Shown: positions 1 through 11,850 of the stretch, in pieces | Numbering within the stretch: the stretch's first letter is position 1 | Layout of the letters: every line of letters starts with the position of its first letter | Assembly (NCBI GenBank): GCA_964017195.1 | Contig: CAXHKT010000139.1 | Span: forward strand, 434,001 to 498,000 | Source: Siderastrea radians | Lineage: Eukaryota > Cnidaria > Anthozoa > Scleractinia > Rhizangiidae | Direction: 5' to 3' | Length of the DNA: 64,000 nucleotides | The notes under the pieces: model-generated | Databases searched by the model: none | Seen by the model: only the letters and a program-made list of their open reading frames with translations | Told to the model about the DNA's origin: nothing | Position numbers and translations under genes: made by a program

Positions 1-117
1 TGTCTGCGCAAGGCTGCGCACTGGCCAATTAATAATGCAAATCCCTCGGGGCTATCAGAAAAAACAGTTTATTGTGTAGAAAGTCTGCGATTTTTTCGAT
101 AAGGTGGAAAAAACCCC

Positions 118-149
118 CATTTTGGGGCCTTCCCTCAGGCCCCAAAATG
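118..149 (+). repeat. 13-bp perfect inverted repeat (hairpin) in type A units, exemplar
   Basis: CATTTTGGGGCCT (118-130), six-base loop TCCCTC (131-136), AGGCCCCAAAATG (137-149): the arms are perfectly complementary over 13 bp. It recurs in every type A unit. In units ending CCCCAAAAAGC the stem has one A-A mismatch near its base. In units with GGGGCTT the pair becomes T-G, which would be a G-U wobble if transcribed from this strand. Type B and C units lack it. It could extrude as a DNA cruciform or fold in RNA; no function is demonstrated. Confidence 0.9.
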
Positions 150-356
150 CTCGAAAAGCTAACTGGCGCTCTCGGCTGCATGCACAAAGCTCCCAAATGC
201 ATTCAATCCCTTTGGGACCATCCGAAAAAAATTCCTTTTGTTCAAAAGTACAAAGAAAGCGCGATATGTGCGATCCTTAGGGAAAAAACCCCATTTTGGG
301 GCATTCCCAGAGGCTCAAAAAGGTGTTCTTATCTGCGCAATCTGTCTGCGCAAGGC

Positions 357-518
357 TGCGCACTGGCCCAATAATAATGCAAATCCCTCGGGGCTATCAG
401 AAAAAACAGTTTATTGTGTAGAAAGTCTGCGATTTTTTCGATAAGGTGGAAAAAACCCCCATTTTGGGGCTTTCCCTCAGGCCCCAAAAAGCTCAAAAAG
501 CTAACTGGCGCTCTCGGC
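357..518 (+). repeat. Module 'a' of a representative 342-bp unit
   Basis: First half of an exemplar unit, beginning TGCGCACTGGCCC. It aligns head-to-tail with the following half: TGCGCAC matches TGCATGCAC, ATGCAAATCCCTCGGGGCTATC matches ATGCATTCAATCCCTTTGGGACCATC in outline, GAAAGTCTGCGA matches GAAAGCGCGATATGTGCGA, and CCCCATTTTGGGGC is common to both. The 342-bp unit is therefore an old dimer. The order of shared motifs is seen directly; the percent identity was not computed. Confidence 0.85.
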
Positions 519-698
519 TGCATGCACAAAGCTCCCAAATGCATTCAATCCCTTTGGGACCATCCGAAAAAAATTCCTTTTGTTCAAAAGTACAAAGAAA
601 GCGCGATATGTGCGATCCTTAGGGAAAAAACCCCATTTTGGGGCATTCCCAGAGGCTCAAAAAGGTGTTCTTATCTGCGCAATCTGTCTGCGCAAGGC
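519..698 (+). repeat. Module 'b' of the same 342-bp unit
   Basis: Second half of the exemplar unit, beginning TGCATGCACAAAGC. It keeps the short CATTCCCAGAGGCTCAAAAAGG segment in place of the palindromic insertion found in module 'a', and ends with TCTGCGCAATCTGTCTGCGC. Distances between matching landmarks alternate between about 166 and 176 bp (GAAAG at 79, 255 and 421), which sum to 342. Confidence 0.85.
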
Positions 699-3600
699 TG
701 CGCACTGGCCCAATAATAATGCAAATCCCTCGGGGCTATCAGAAAAAACAGTTTATTGTGTAGAAAGTCTGCGATTTTTTCGATAAGGTGGAAAAAACCC
801 CCATTTTGGGGCCTTCCCTCAGGCCCCAAAATGCTCGAAAAGCTAACTGGCGCTCTCGGCTGCATGCACAAAGCTCCCAAATGCATTCAATCCCTTTGGG
901 ACCATCCGAAAAAAATTCCTTTTGTTCAAAAGTACAAAGAAAGCGCGATATGTGCGATCCTTAGGGAAAAAACCCCATTTTGGGGCATTCCCAGAGGCTC
1001 AAAAAGGTGTTCTTATCTGCGCAATCTGTCTGCGCAAGGCTGCGCACTGGCCCAATAATAATGCAAATCCCTCGGGGCTATCAGAAAAAACAGTTTATTG
1101 TGTAGAAAGTCTGCGATTTTTTCGATAAGGTGGAAAAAAACCCCATTTTGGGCTTTCCCTCAGGCCCCAAAAAGCTCAAAAAGCTAACTGGCGCTCTCGG
1201 CTGCATGCACAAAGCTCCCAAATGCATTCAATCCCTTTGGGACCATCCGAAAAAAATTCCTTTTGTTCAAAAGTACAAAGAAAGCGCGATATGTGCGATC
1301 CTTAGGGAAAAAACCCCATTTTGGGGCATTCCCAGAGGCTCAAAAAGGTGTTCTTATCTGCGCAATCTGTCTGCGCAAGGCTGCGCACTGGCCCAATAAT
1401 AATGCAAATCCCTCGGGGCTATCAGAAAAAACAGTTTATTGTGTAGAAAGTCTGCGATTTTTTCGATAAGGTGGAAAAAACCCCCATTTTGGGCTTTCCC
1501 TCAGGCCCCAAAAAGCTCAAAAGCTAACTGGCGCTCTCGGCTGCATGCACAAAGCTCCCAAATGCATTCAATCCCTTTGGGACCATCCGAAAAAAATTCC
1601 TTTTGTTCAAAAGTACAAAGAAAGCGCGATATGTGCGATCCTTAGGGAAAAAACCCCATTTTGGGGCATTCCCAGAGGCTCAAAAAGGTGTTCTTATCTG
1701 CGCAATCTGTCTGCGCAAGGCTGCGCACTGGCCCAATAATAATGCAAATCCCTCGGGGCTATCAGAAAAAACAGTTTATTGTGTAGAAAGTCTGCGATTT
1801 TTTCGATAAGGTGGAAAAAAACCCCATTTTGGGGCTTTCCTTCAGGCCCCAAAAAGCTCAAAAAGCTAACTGGCGCTATCGGCTGCATCCACAAAGCTCC
1901 CAAATGCATTCAATCCATTTGGGACCATCCGAAAAAAATTCCTTTTGTTCAAAAGTACAAAGAAAGCGCGATATGTGCGATCCTTAGGGAAAAAACCCCA
2001 TTTTGGGGCATTCCCAGAGGCTCAAAAAGGTGTTCTTATCTGCGCAATCTGTCTGCGCAAGGCTGCGCACTGGCCCAATAATAATGCAAATCCCTCGGGG
2101 CTATCAGAAAAAAACAGTTTATTGTGTAGAAAGTCTGCGATTTTTTCGATAAGGTGGAAAAAAACCCCATTTTGGGGCCTTCCCTCAGGCCCCAAAATGC
2201 TCAAAAAGCTAACTGGCGCTCTCGGCTGCATGCACAAAGCTCCCAAATGCATTCAATCCCTTTGGGACCATCCGAAAAAAATTCCTTTTGTTCAAAAGTA
2301 CAAAGAAAGCGCGATATGTGCGATCCTTAGGGAAAAAACCCCATTTTGGGGCATTCCCAGAGGCTCAAAAAGGTGTTCTTATCTGCGCAATCTGTCTGCG
2401 CAAGGCTGCGCACTGGCCCAATAATAATGCAAATCCCTCGGGGCTATCAGAAAAAAACAGTTTATTGTGTAGAAAGTCTGCGATTTTTTCGATAAGGTGG
2501 AAAAAACCCCCATTTTGGGGCCTTCCCTCAGGCCCCAAAATGCTCAAAAAGCTAACTGGCGCTCTCGGCTGCATGCACAAAGCTCCCAAATGCATTCAAT
2601 CCCTTTGGGACCATCCGAAAAAAATTCCTTTTGTTCAAAAGTACAAAGAAAGCGCGATATGTGCGATCCTTAGGGAAAAAACCCCATTTTGGGGCATTCC
2701 CAGAGGCTCAAAAAGGTGTTCTTATCTGCGCAATCTGTCTGCGCAAGGCTGCGCACTGGCCCAATAATAATGCAAATCCCTCGGGGCTATCAGAAAAAAC
2801 AGTTTATTGTGTAGAAAGTCTGCGATTTTTTCGATAAGGTGGAAAAAACCCCCATTTTGGGCTTTCCCTCAGGCCCCAAAAAGCTCAAAAAGCTAACTGG
2901 CGCTCTCGGCTGCATGCACAAAGCTCCCAAATGCATTCAATCCCTTTGGGACCATCCGAAAAAAATTCCTTTTGTTCAAAAGTACAAAGAAAGCGCGATA
3001 TGTGCGATCCTTAGGGAAAAAACCCCATTTTGGGGCATTCCCAGAGGCTCAAAAAGGTGTTCTTATCTGCGCAATCTGTCTGCGCAAGGCTGCGCACTGG
3101 CCCAATAATAATGCAAATCCCTCGGGGCTATCAGAAAAAACAGTTTATTGTGTAGAAAGTCTGCGATTTTTTCGATAAGGTGGAAAAAAACCCCATTTTG
3201 GGGCTTTCCTTCAGGCCCCAAAAAGCTCAAAAAGCTAACTGGCGCTATCGGCTGCATCCACAAAGCTCCCAAATGCATTCAATCCATTTGGGACCATCCG
3301 AAAAAAATTCCTTTTGTTCAAAAGTACAAAGAAAGCGCGATATGTGCGATCCTTAGGGAAAAAACCCCATTTTGGGGCATTCCCAGAGGCTCAAAAAGGT
3401 GTTCTTATCTGCGCAATCTGTCTGCGCAAGGCTGCGCACTGGCCCAATAATAATGCAAATCCCTCGGGGCTATCAGAAAAAACAGTTTATTGTGTAGAAA
3501 GTCTGCGATTTTTTCGATAAGGTGGAAAAAACCCCCATTTTGGGCTTTCCCTCAGGCCCCAAAAAGCTCAAAAAGCTAACTGGCGCTCTCGGCTGCATGC

Positions 3601-3699
3601 ACAAAGCTCCCAAATGCATTCAATCCCTTTGGGACCATCCGAAAAAAATTCCTTTTGTTCAAAAGTACAAAGAAAGCGCGATATGTGCGATCGTTAGGG

Positions 3700-5470
3700 A
3701 AAAAACCCCATTTTGGGGCATTCCCAGAGGCTCAAAAAGGTGTTCTTATCTGCGCAATCTGTCTGCGCAAGGCTGCGCACTGGCCCAATAATAATGCAAA
3801 TCCCTCGGGGCTATCAGAAAAAAACAGTTTATTGTGTAGAAAGTCTGCGATTTTTTCGATAAGGTGGAAAAAAACCCCATTTTGGGGCCTTCCCTCAGGC
3901 CCCAAAATGCTCAAAAAGCTAACTGGCGCTCTCGGCTGCATGCACAAAGCTCCCAAATGCATTCAATCCCTTTGGGACCATCCGAAAAAAATTCCTTTTG
4001 TTCAAAAGTACAAAGAAAGCGCGATATGTGCGATCCTTAGGGAAAAAACCCCATTTTGGGGCATTCCCAGAGGCTCAAAAAGGTGTTCTTATCTGCGCAA
4101 TCTGTCTGCGCAAGGCTGCGCACTGGCGAATTAATAATGCAAATCCCTCGGGACTATCAGAAAAAACAGTTTATTGTGTAGAAAGTCTGCGATTTTTTCG
4201 ATAAGGTGGAAAAAACCCCCATTTTGGGGCCTTCCCTCAGTTCCCAAAATGCTCAAAAAGCTAACTGGCGCTCTCGGCTGCATGCACAAAGCTCCCAAAT
4301 GCATTCAATCCCTTTGGGACCATCCGAAAAAAATTCCTTTTGTTCAAAAGTACAAAGAAAGCGCGATATGTGCGATCCTTAGGGAAAAAACCCCATTTTG
4401 GGGCATTCCCAGAGGCTCAAAAAGGTGTTCTTATCTGCGCAATCTGTCTGCGCAAGGCTGCGCACTGGCCCAATAATAATGCAAATCCCTCGGGGCTATC
4501 AGAAAAAACAGTTTATTGTGTAGAAAGTCTGCGATTTTTTCGATAAGGTGGAAAAAACCCCCATTTTGGGGCCTTCCCTCAGGCCCCAAAATGCTCGAAA
4601 AGCTAACTGGCGCTCTCGGCTGCATGCACAAAGCTCCCAAATGCATTCAATCCCTTTGGGACCATCCGAAAAAAATTCCTTTTGTTCAAAAGTACAAAGA
4701 AAGCGCGATATGTGCGATCCTTAGGGAAAAAACCCCATTTTGGGGCATTCCCAGAGGCTCAAAAAGGTGTTCTTATCTGCGCAATCTGTCTGCGCAAGGC
4801 TGCGCACTGGCCCAATAATAATGCAAATCCCTCGGGGCTATCAGAAAAAACAGTTTATTGTGTAGAAAGTCTGCGATTTTTTCGATAAGGTGGAAAAAAC
4901 CCCCATTTTGGGGCTTTCCCTCAGGCCCCAAAATGCTCAAAAAGCTAACTGGCGCTCTCGGCTGCATGCACAAAGATCCCAAATGCATTCAATCCCTTTG
5001 GGACCATCCGAAAAAAATTCCTTTTGTTCAAAAGTACAAAGAAAGCGCGATATGTGCGATCCTTAGGGAAAAAACCCCATTTTGGGGCATTCCCAGAGGC
5101 TCAAAAAGGTGTTCTTATCTGCGCAATCTGTCTGCGCAAGGCTGCGCACTGGCCCAATAATAATGCAAATCCCTCGGGGCTATCAGAAAAAACAGTTTAT
5201 TGTGTAGAAAGTCTGCGATTTTTTCGATAAGGTGGAAAAAACCCCCATTTTGGGGCTTTCCCTCAGGCCCCAAAAAGCTCAAAAAGCTAACTGGCGCTCT
5301 CGGCTGCATGCACAAAGCTCCCAAATGCATTCAATCCCTTTGGGACCATCCGAAAAAAATTCCTTTTGTTCAAAAGTACAAAGAAAGCGCGATATGTGCG
5401 ATCCTTAGGGAAAAAACCCCATTTTGGGGCATTCCCAGAGGCTCAAAAAGGTGTTCTTATCTGCGCAATC
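3700..5470 (+). repeat. Multi-unit duplication, copy 1 (about 5 units)
   Basis: A run of type A units sharing rare variants with copy 2 exactly 2,394 bp (7 x 342) to the right. The variants are GCGAATTAATAATGC at 4,128, CTCGGGACTATC at 4,147, TCAGTTCCCAAAATG at 4,237, and AAAGATCCC in the unit starting 4,858. Borders are set by where these markers stop matching and are approximate. Confidence 0.8.
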
Positions 5471-6093
5471 TGTCTGCGCAAGGCTGCGCACTGGCCCAAT
5501 AATAATGCAAATCCCTCGGGGCTATCAGAAAAAACAGTTTATTGTGTAGAAAGTCTGCGATTTTTTCGATAAGGTGGAAAAAACCCCCATTTTGGGCTTT
5601 CCCTCAGGCCCCAAAAAGCTCAAAAAGCTAACTGGCGCTCTCGGCTGCATGCACAAAGCTCCCAAATGCATTCAATCCCTTTGGGACCATCCGAAAAAAA
5701 TTCCTTTTGTTCAAAAGTACAAAGAAAGCGCGATATGTGCGATCCTTAGGGAAAAAACCCCATTTTGGGGCATTCCCAGAGGCTCAAAAAGGTGTTCTTA
5801 TCTGCGCAATCTGTCTGCGCAAGACTGCGCACTGGCCCAATAATAATGCAAATCCCTCGGGGCTATCAGAAAAAACAGTTTATTGTGTAGAAAGTCTGCG
5901 ATTTTTTCGATAAGGTGGAAAAAAACCCCATTTTGGGGCTTTCCTTCAGGCCCCAAAAAGCTCAAAAAGCTAACTGGCGCTCTCGGCTGCATCCACAAAG
6001 CTCCCAAATGCATTCAATCCATTTGGGACCATCCGAAAAAAATTCCTTTTGTTCAAAAGTACAAAGAAAGCGCGATATGTGCGATCCTTAGGG

Positions 6094-7864
6094 AAAAAAC
6101 CCCATTTTGGGGCATTCCCAGAGGCTCAAAAAGGTGTTCTTATCTGCGCAATCTGTCTGCGCAAGGCTGCGCACTGGCCCAATAATAATGCAAATCCCTC
6201 GGGGCTATCAGAAAAAAACAGTTTATTGTGTAGAAAGTCTGCGATTTTTTCGATAAGGTGGAAAAAAACCCCATTTTGGGGCCTTCCCTCAGGCCCCAAA
6301 ATGCTCAAAAAGCTAACTGGCGCTCTCGGCTGCATGCACAAAGCTCCCAAATGCATTCAATCCCTTTGGGACCATCCGAAAAAAATTCCTTTTGTTCAAA
6401 AGTACAAAGAAAGCGCGATATGTGCGATCCTTAGGGAAAAAACCCCATTTTGGGGCATTCCCAGAGGCTCAAAAAGGTGTTCTTATCTGCGCAATCTGTC
6501 TGCGCAAGGCTGCGCACTGGCGAATTAATAATGCAAATCCCTCGGGACTATCAGAAAAAACAGTTTATTGTGTAGAAAGTCTGCGATTTTTTCGATAAGG
6601 TGGAAAAAACCCCCATTTTGGGGCCTTCCCTCAGTTCCCAAAATGCTCAAAAAGCTAACTGGCGCTCTCGGCTGCATGCACAAAGCTCCCAAATGCATTC
6701 AATCCCTTTGGGACCATCCGAAAAAAATTCCTTTTGTTCAAAAGTACAAAGAAAGCGCGATATGTGCGATCCTTAGGGAAAAAACCCCATTTTGGGGCAT
6801 TCCCAGAGGCTCAAAAAGGTGTTCTTATCTGCGCAATCTGTCTGCGCAAGGCTGCGCACTGGCCCAATAATAATGCAAATCCCTCGGGGCTATCAGAAAA
6901 AACAGTTTATTGTGTAGAAAGTCTGCGATTTTTTCGATAAGGTGGAAAAAACCCCCATTTTGGGGCCTTCCCTCAGGCCCCAAAATGCTCGAAAAGCTAA
7001 CTGGCGCTCTCGGCTGCATGCACAAAGCTCCCAAATGCATTCAATCCCTTTGGGACCATCCGAAAAAAATTCCTTTTGTTCAAAAGTACAAAGAAAGCGC
7101 GATATGTGCGATCCTTAGGGAAAAAACCCCATTTTGGGGCATTCCCAGAGGCTCAAAAAGGTGTTCTTATCTGCGCAATCTGTCTGCGCAAGGCTGCGCA
7201 CTGGCCCAATAATAATGCAAATCCCTCGGGGCTATCAGAAAAAACAGTTTATTGTGTAGAAAGTCTGCGATTTTTTCGATAAGGTGGAAAAAACCCCCAT
7301 TTTGGGGCTTTCCCTCAGGCCCCAAAATGCTCAAAAAGCTAACTGGCGCTCTCGGCTGCATGCACAAAGATCCCAAATGCATTCAATCCCTTTGGGACCA
7401 TCCGAAAAAAATTCCTTTTGTTCAAAAGTACAAAGAAAGCGCGATATGTGCGATCCTTAGGGAAAAAACCCCATTTTGGGGCATTCCCAGAGGCTCAAAA
7501 AGGTGTTCTTATCTGCGCAATCTGTCTGCGCAAGGCTGCGCACTGGCCCAATAATAATGCAAATCCCTCGGGGCTATCAGAAAAAACAGTTTATTGTGTA
7601 GAAAGTCTGCGATTTTTTCGATAAGGTGGAAAAAACCCCCATTTTGGGGCTTTCCCTCAGGCCCCAAAAAGCTCAAAAAGCTAACTGGCGCTCTCGGCTG
7701 CATGCACAAAGCTCCCAAATGCATTCAATCCCTTTGGGACCATCCGAAAAAAATTCCTTTTGTTCAAAAGTACAAAGAAAGCGCGATATGTGCGATCCTT
7801 AGGGAAAAAACCCCATTTTGGGGCATTCCCAGAGGCTCAAAAAGGTGTTCTTATCTGCGCAATC
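6094..7864 (+). repeat. Multi-unit duplication, copy 2 (about 5 units)
   Basis: Carries the same rare markers as copy 1: GCGAATTAATAATGC near 6,522, TCAGTTCCCAAAATG near 6,631, and AAAGATCCC in the unit starting 7,252. Two non-matching units separate the copies, so this is a spaced or partly overwritten 7-unit higher-order repeat. The match ends near 7,865, where CTGGGCAAGG replaces CTGCGCAAGG. Confidence 0.8.
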
Positions 7865-9303
7865 TGTCTGGGCAAGGCTGCGCACTGGCCCAATAATAAT
7901 GCAAATACCTCGGGGCTATCAGAAAAAACAGTTTATTGTGTAGAAAGTCTGCGATTTTTTCGATAAGGTGGAAAAAACCCCCATTTTGGGGCCTTCCCTC
8001 AGGCCCCAAAGTGCTCAAAAAGCTAACTGGCGCTCTCGGCTGCATGCACAAAGCTCCCAAATGCATTCAATCCCTTTGGGACCATCCGAAAAAAATTCCT
8101 TTTGTTCAAAAGTACAAAGAAAGCGCGATATGTGCGATCCTTAGGGAAAAAACCCCATTTGGGGGCATACCCATAGGCTCAAAAAGGTGTTCTTATCTGC
8201 GCAATCTGTCTGCGCAAGGCTGCGCACTGGCCCAATAATAATGCAAATCCCTCGGGGCTATCAGAAAAAACAGTTTATTGTGTAGAAAGTCTGCGATTTT
8301 TTCGATAAGGTGGAAAAAACCCCCATTTTGGGGCTTTCCTTCAGGCCCCAAAAAGCTCAAAAAGCTAACTGGCGCTCTCGGCTGCATCCACAAAGCTCCC
8401 AAATGCATTCAATCCCTTTGGGACCATCCGAAAAAAATTCCTTTTGTTCAAAAGTACAAAGAAAGCGCGATATGTGCGATCCTTAGGGAAAAAACCCCAT
8501 TTGGGGGCATACCCATAGGCTCAAAAAGGTGTTCTTATCTGCGCAATCTGTCTCCGCAAGGCTGCGCACTGGCCCAATAATAATGCAAATCCCTCGGGGC
8601 TATCAGAAAAAACAGTTTATTGTGTAGAAAGTCTGCGATATTTTCGATAAGGTGGAAAAAAACCCCATTTTGGGGCCTTCCCTCAGGCCCCAAAAAGCTC
8701 AAAAAGCTAACTGGCGCTCTCGGCTGCATGCACAAAGCTCCCAAATGCATTCAATCCCTTTGGGACCATCCGAAAAAAATTCCTTTTGTTCAAAAGTACA
8801 AAGAAAGCGCGATATGTGCGATCCTTAGGGAAAAAACCCCATTTTGGGGCATTCCCAGAGGCTCAAAAAGGTGTTCTTATCTGCGCAATCTGTCTGCGCA
8901 AGGCTGCGCACTGGCCCAATAATAATGCAAATCCCTCGGGGCTATCAGAAAAAACAGTTTATTGTGTAGAAAGTCTGCGATTTTTTCGATAAGGTGGAAA
9001 AAACCCTCATTTTGGGGCCTTCCCTCAGGCCCCAAAATGCTCAAAAAGCTAACTGGCGCTCTCGGCTGCATGCACAAAGCTCCCAAATGCATTCAATCCC
9101 TTTGGGACCATCCGAAAAAAATTCCTTTTGTTCAAAAGTACAAAGAAAGCGCGATATGTGCGATCCTTAGGGAAAAAACCCCATTTTGGGGCATTCCCAG
9201 AGGCTCAAAAAGGTGTTCTTATCTGCGCAATCTGTCTCCGCAAGGCTGCGCACTGGCCCAATAATAATGCAAATCCCTCGGGGCTATCAGAAAAAACAGT
9301 TTA

Positions 9304-9456
9304 TTGTGTAGAAAGTCTGCGATTTTTTCGATAAGGTGGAAAAAACCCCCATTTTGGGGCCCATTTTGGGGCCTTCTGCGCAATCTGTCTGCGCAAGGCT
9401 GCGCACTGGCCCAATAATAATGCAAATCCCTCGGGGCTATCAGAAAAAACAGTTTA
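9304..9456 (+). repeat. Truncated 153-bp unit with aberrant junction
   Basis: Landmark spacing falls from 342 to 153 bp. The unit reads normally to CCCCATTTTGGGGC (9,348-9,360), then repeats CCATTTTGGGGC (9,361-9,372) and joins through CTT directly to CTGCGCAATCTG. About 200 bp is lost between the first-module GGGGCCTT and the end of the second module, with a short direct duplication at the join. It interrupts an otherwise regular array. Confidence 0.9.
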
Positions 9457-11850
9457 TTGTGTAGAAAGTCTGCGATTTTTTCGATAAGGTGGAAAAAACC
9501 CCCATTTTGGGGCCTTCCCTCAGGCCCCAAAATGCTCGAAAAGCTAACTGGCGCTCTCGGCTGCATGCACAAAGCTCCCAAATGCATTCAATCCCTTTGG
9601 GACCATCCGAAAAAAATTCCTTTTGTTCAAAAGTACAAAGAAAGCGCGATATGTGCGATCCTTAGGGAAAAAACCCCATTTTGGGGCATTCCCAGAGGCT
9701 CAAAAAGGTGTTCTTATCTGCGCAATCTGTCTGCGCAAGGCTGCGCACTGGCCCAATAATAATGCAAATCCCTCGGGGCTATCAGAAAAAACAGTTTATT
9801 GTGTAGAAAGTCTGCGATTTTTTCGATAAGGTGGAAAAAACCCCCATTTTGGGGCTTTCCCTCAGGCCCCAAAAAGCTCAAAAAGCTAACTGGCGCTCTC
9901 GGCTGCATGCACAAAGCTCCCAAATGCATTCAATCCCTTTGGGACCATCCGAAAAAAATTCCTTTTGTTCAAAAGTACAAAGAAAGCGCGATATGTGCGA
10001 TCCTTAGGGAAAAAACCCCATTTTGGGGCATTCCCAGAGGCTCAAAAAGGTGTTCTTATCTGCGCAATCTGTCTGCGCAAGGCTGCGCACTGGCCCAATA
10101 ATAATGCAAATCCCTCGGGGCTATCAGAAAAAACAGTTTATTGTGTAGAAAGTCTGCGATTTTTTCGATAAGGTGGAAAAAACCCCCATTTTGGGGCCTT
10201 CCCTCAGGCCCCAAAATGCTCGAAAAGCTAACTGGCGCTCTCGGCTGCATGCACAAAGCTCCCAAATGCATTCAATCCCTTTGGGACCATCCGAAAAAAA
10301 TTCCTTTTGTTCAAAAGTACAAAGAAAGCGCGATATGTGCGATCCTTAGGGAAAAAACCCCATTTTGGGGCATTCCCAGAGGCTCAAAAAGGTGTTCTTA
10401 TCTGCGCAATCTGTCTGCGCAAGGCTGCGCACTGGCCCAATAATAATGCAAATCCCTCGGGGCTATCAGAAAAAACAGTTTATTGTGTAGAAAGTCTGCG
10501 ATTTTTTCGATAAGGTGGAAAAAACCCCCATTTTGGGGCCTTCCCTCAGGCCCCAAAAAGCTCAAAAAGCTAACTGGCGCTCTCGGCTGCATGCACAAAG
10601 CTCCCAAATGCATTCAATCCCTTTGGGACCATCCGAAAAAAATTCCTTTTGTTCAAAAGTACAAAGAAAGCGCGATATGTGCGATCCTTAGGGAAAAAAC
10701 CCCATTTTGGGGCATTCCCAGAGGCTCAAAAAGGTGTTCTTATCTGCGCAATCTGTCTGCGCAAGGCTGCGCACTGGCCCAATAATAATGCAAATCCCTC
10801 GGGGCTATCAGAAAAAACAGTTTATTGTGTAGAAAGTCTGCGATTTTTTCGATAAGGTGGGAAAAACCCCCATTTTGGGGCCTTCCCTCAGGCCCCAAAA
10901 TGCTCAAAAAGCTAACTGGCGCTCTCGGCTGCATGCACAAAGCTCCCAAATGCATTCAATCCCTTTGGGAGCATCCGAAAAAAATTCCTTTTGTTCAAAA
11001 GTACAAAGAAAGCGCGATATGTGCGATCCTTAGGGAAAAAACCCCATTTTGGGGCATTCCCAGAGGCTCAAAAAGGTGTTCTTATCTGCGCAATCTGTCT
11101 GCGCAAGGCTGCACACTGGCCCAATAATAATGCAAATCCCTCGGGGCTATCAGAAAAAACAGTTTATTGTGTAGAAAGTCTGCGATTTTTTCGATAAGGT
11201 GGAAAAAACCCCCATTTTGGGGCTTTCCCTCATGCCCCAAAAAGCTCAAAAAGCTAACTGGCGCTCTCGGCTGCATGCACAAAGCTCCCAAATGCATTCA
11301 ATCCCTTTGGGACCATCCGAAAAAAATTCCTTTTGTTCAAAAGTACAAAGAAAGCGCGATATGTGCGATCCTTAGGGAAAAAAACCCATTTTGGGGCATT
11401 CCCAGAGGCTCAAAAAGGTGTTCTTATCTGCGCAATCTGTCTGCGCAAGGCTGCGCACTGGCCCAATAATAATGCAAATCCCTCGGGGCTATCAGAAAAA
11501 ACAGTTTATTGTGTAGAAAGTCTGCGATTTTTTCGATAAGGTGGAAAAAACCCCCATTTTGGGGCTTTCCCTCAGGCCCCAAAATGCTCAAAAAGCTAAC
11601 TGGCGCTCTCGGCTGCATGCACAAAGATCCCAAATGCATTCAATCCCTTTGGGACCATCCGAAAAAAATTCCTTTTGTTCAAAAGTACAAAGAAAGCGCG
11701 ATATGTGCGATCCTTAGGGAAAAAACCCCATTTTGGGGCATTCCCAGAGGCTCAAAAAGGTGTTCTTATCTGCGCAATCTGTCTGCGCAAGGCTGCGCAC
11801 TGGCCCAATAATAATGCAAATCCCTCGGGGCTATCAGAAAAAACAGTTTA

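Noticed and set aside
90..110. CENP-B box-like site around TTTTTTCGATAAGGTGG
   Set aside because: The consensus TTCG-N4-A-N2-CGGG is not met on either strand; only TTCG matches.
225..250. Resemblance of AAATTCCTTTTGTTCAAAAG and the 171-bp half-unit to primate alpha satellite
   Set aside because: Only short low-complexity words match, and motif order differs. The similar length is common among unrelated satellites.
289..301. CCCCATTTTGGGG as a transcription terminator
   Set aside because: The stem is only 5 bp (CCCCA/TGGGG), lacks a following T run, and occurs in both modules of every unit as part of the family consensus.
72..374. A 100-codon open frame repeated every 342 bp, and 159-codon versions, suggesting a tandem gene family
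   Set aside because: The frame starts at TTG, overlaps equally long frames on both strands, has no recognisable domain, and its preservation follows from near-identical copying of a unit whose length is divisible by 3. In types B and C the frames break up. No promoter, splice or codon signal was seen.
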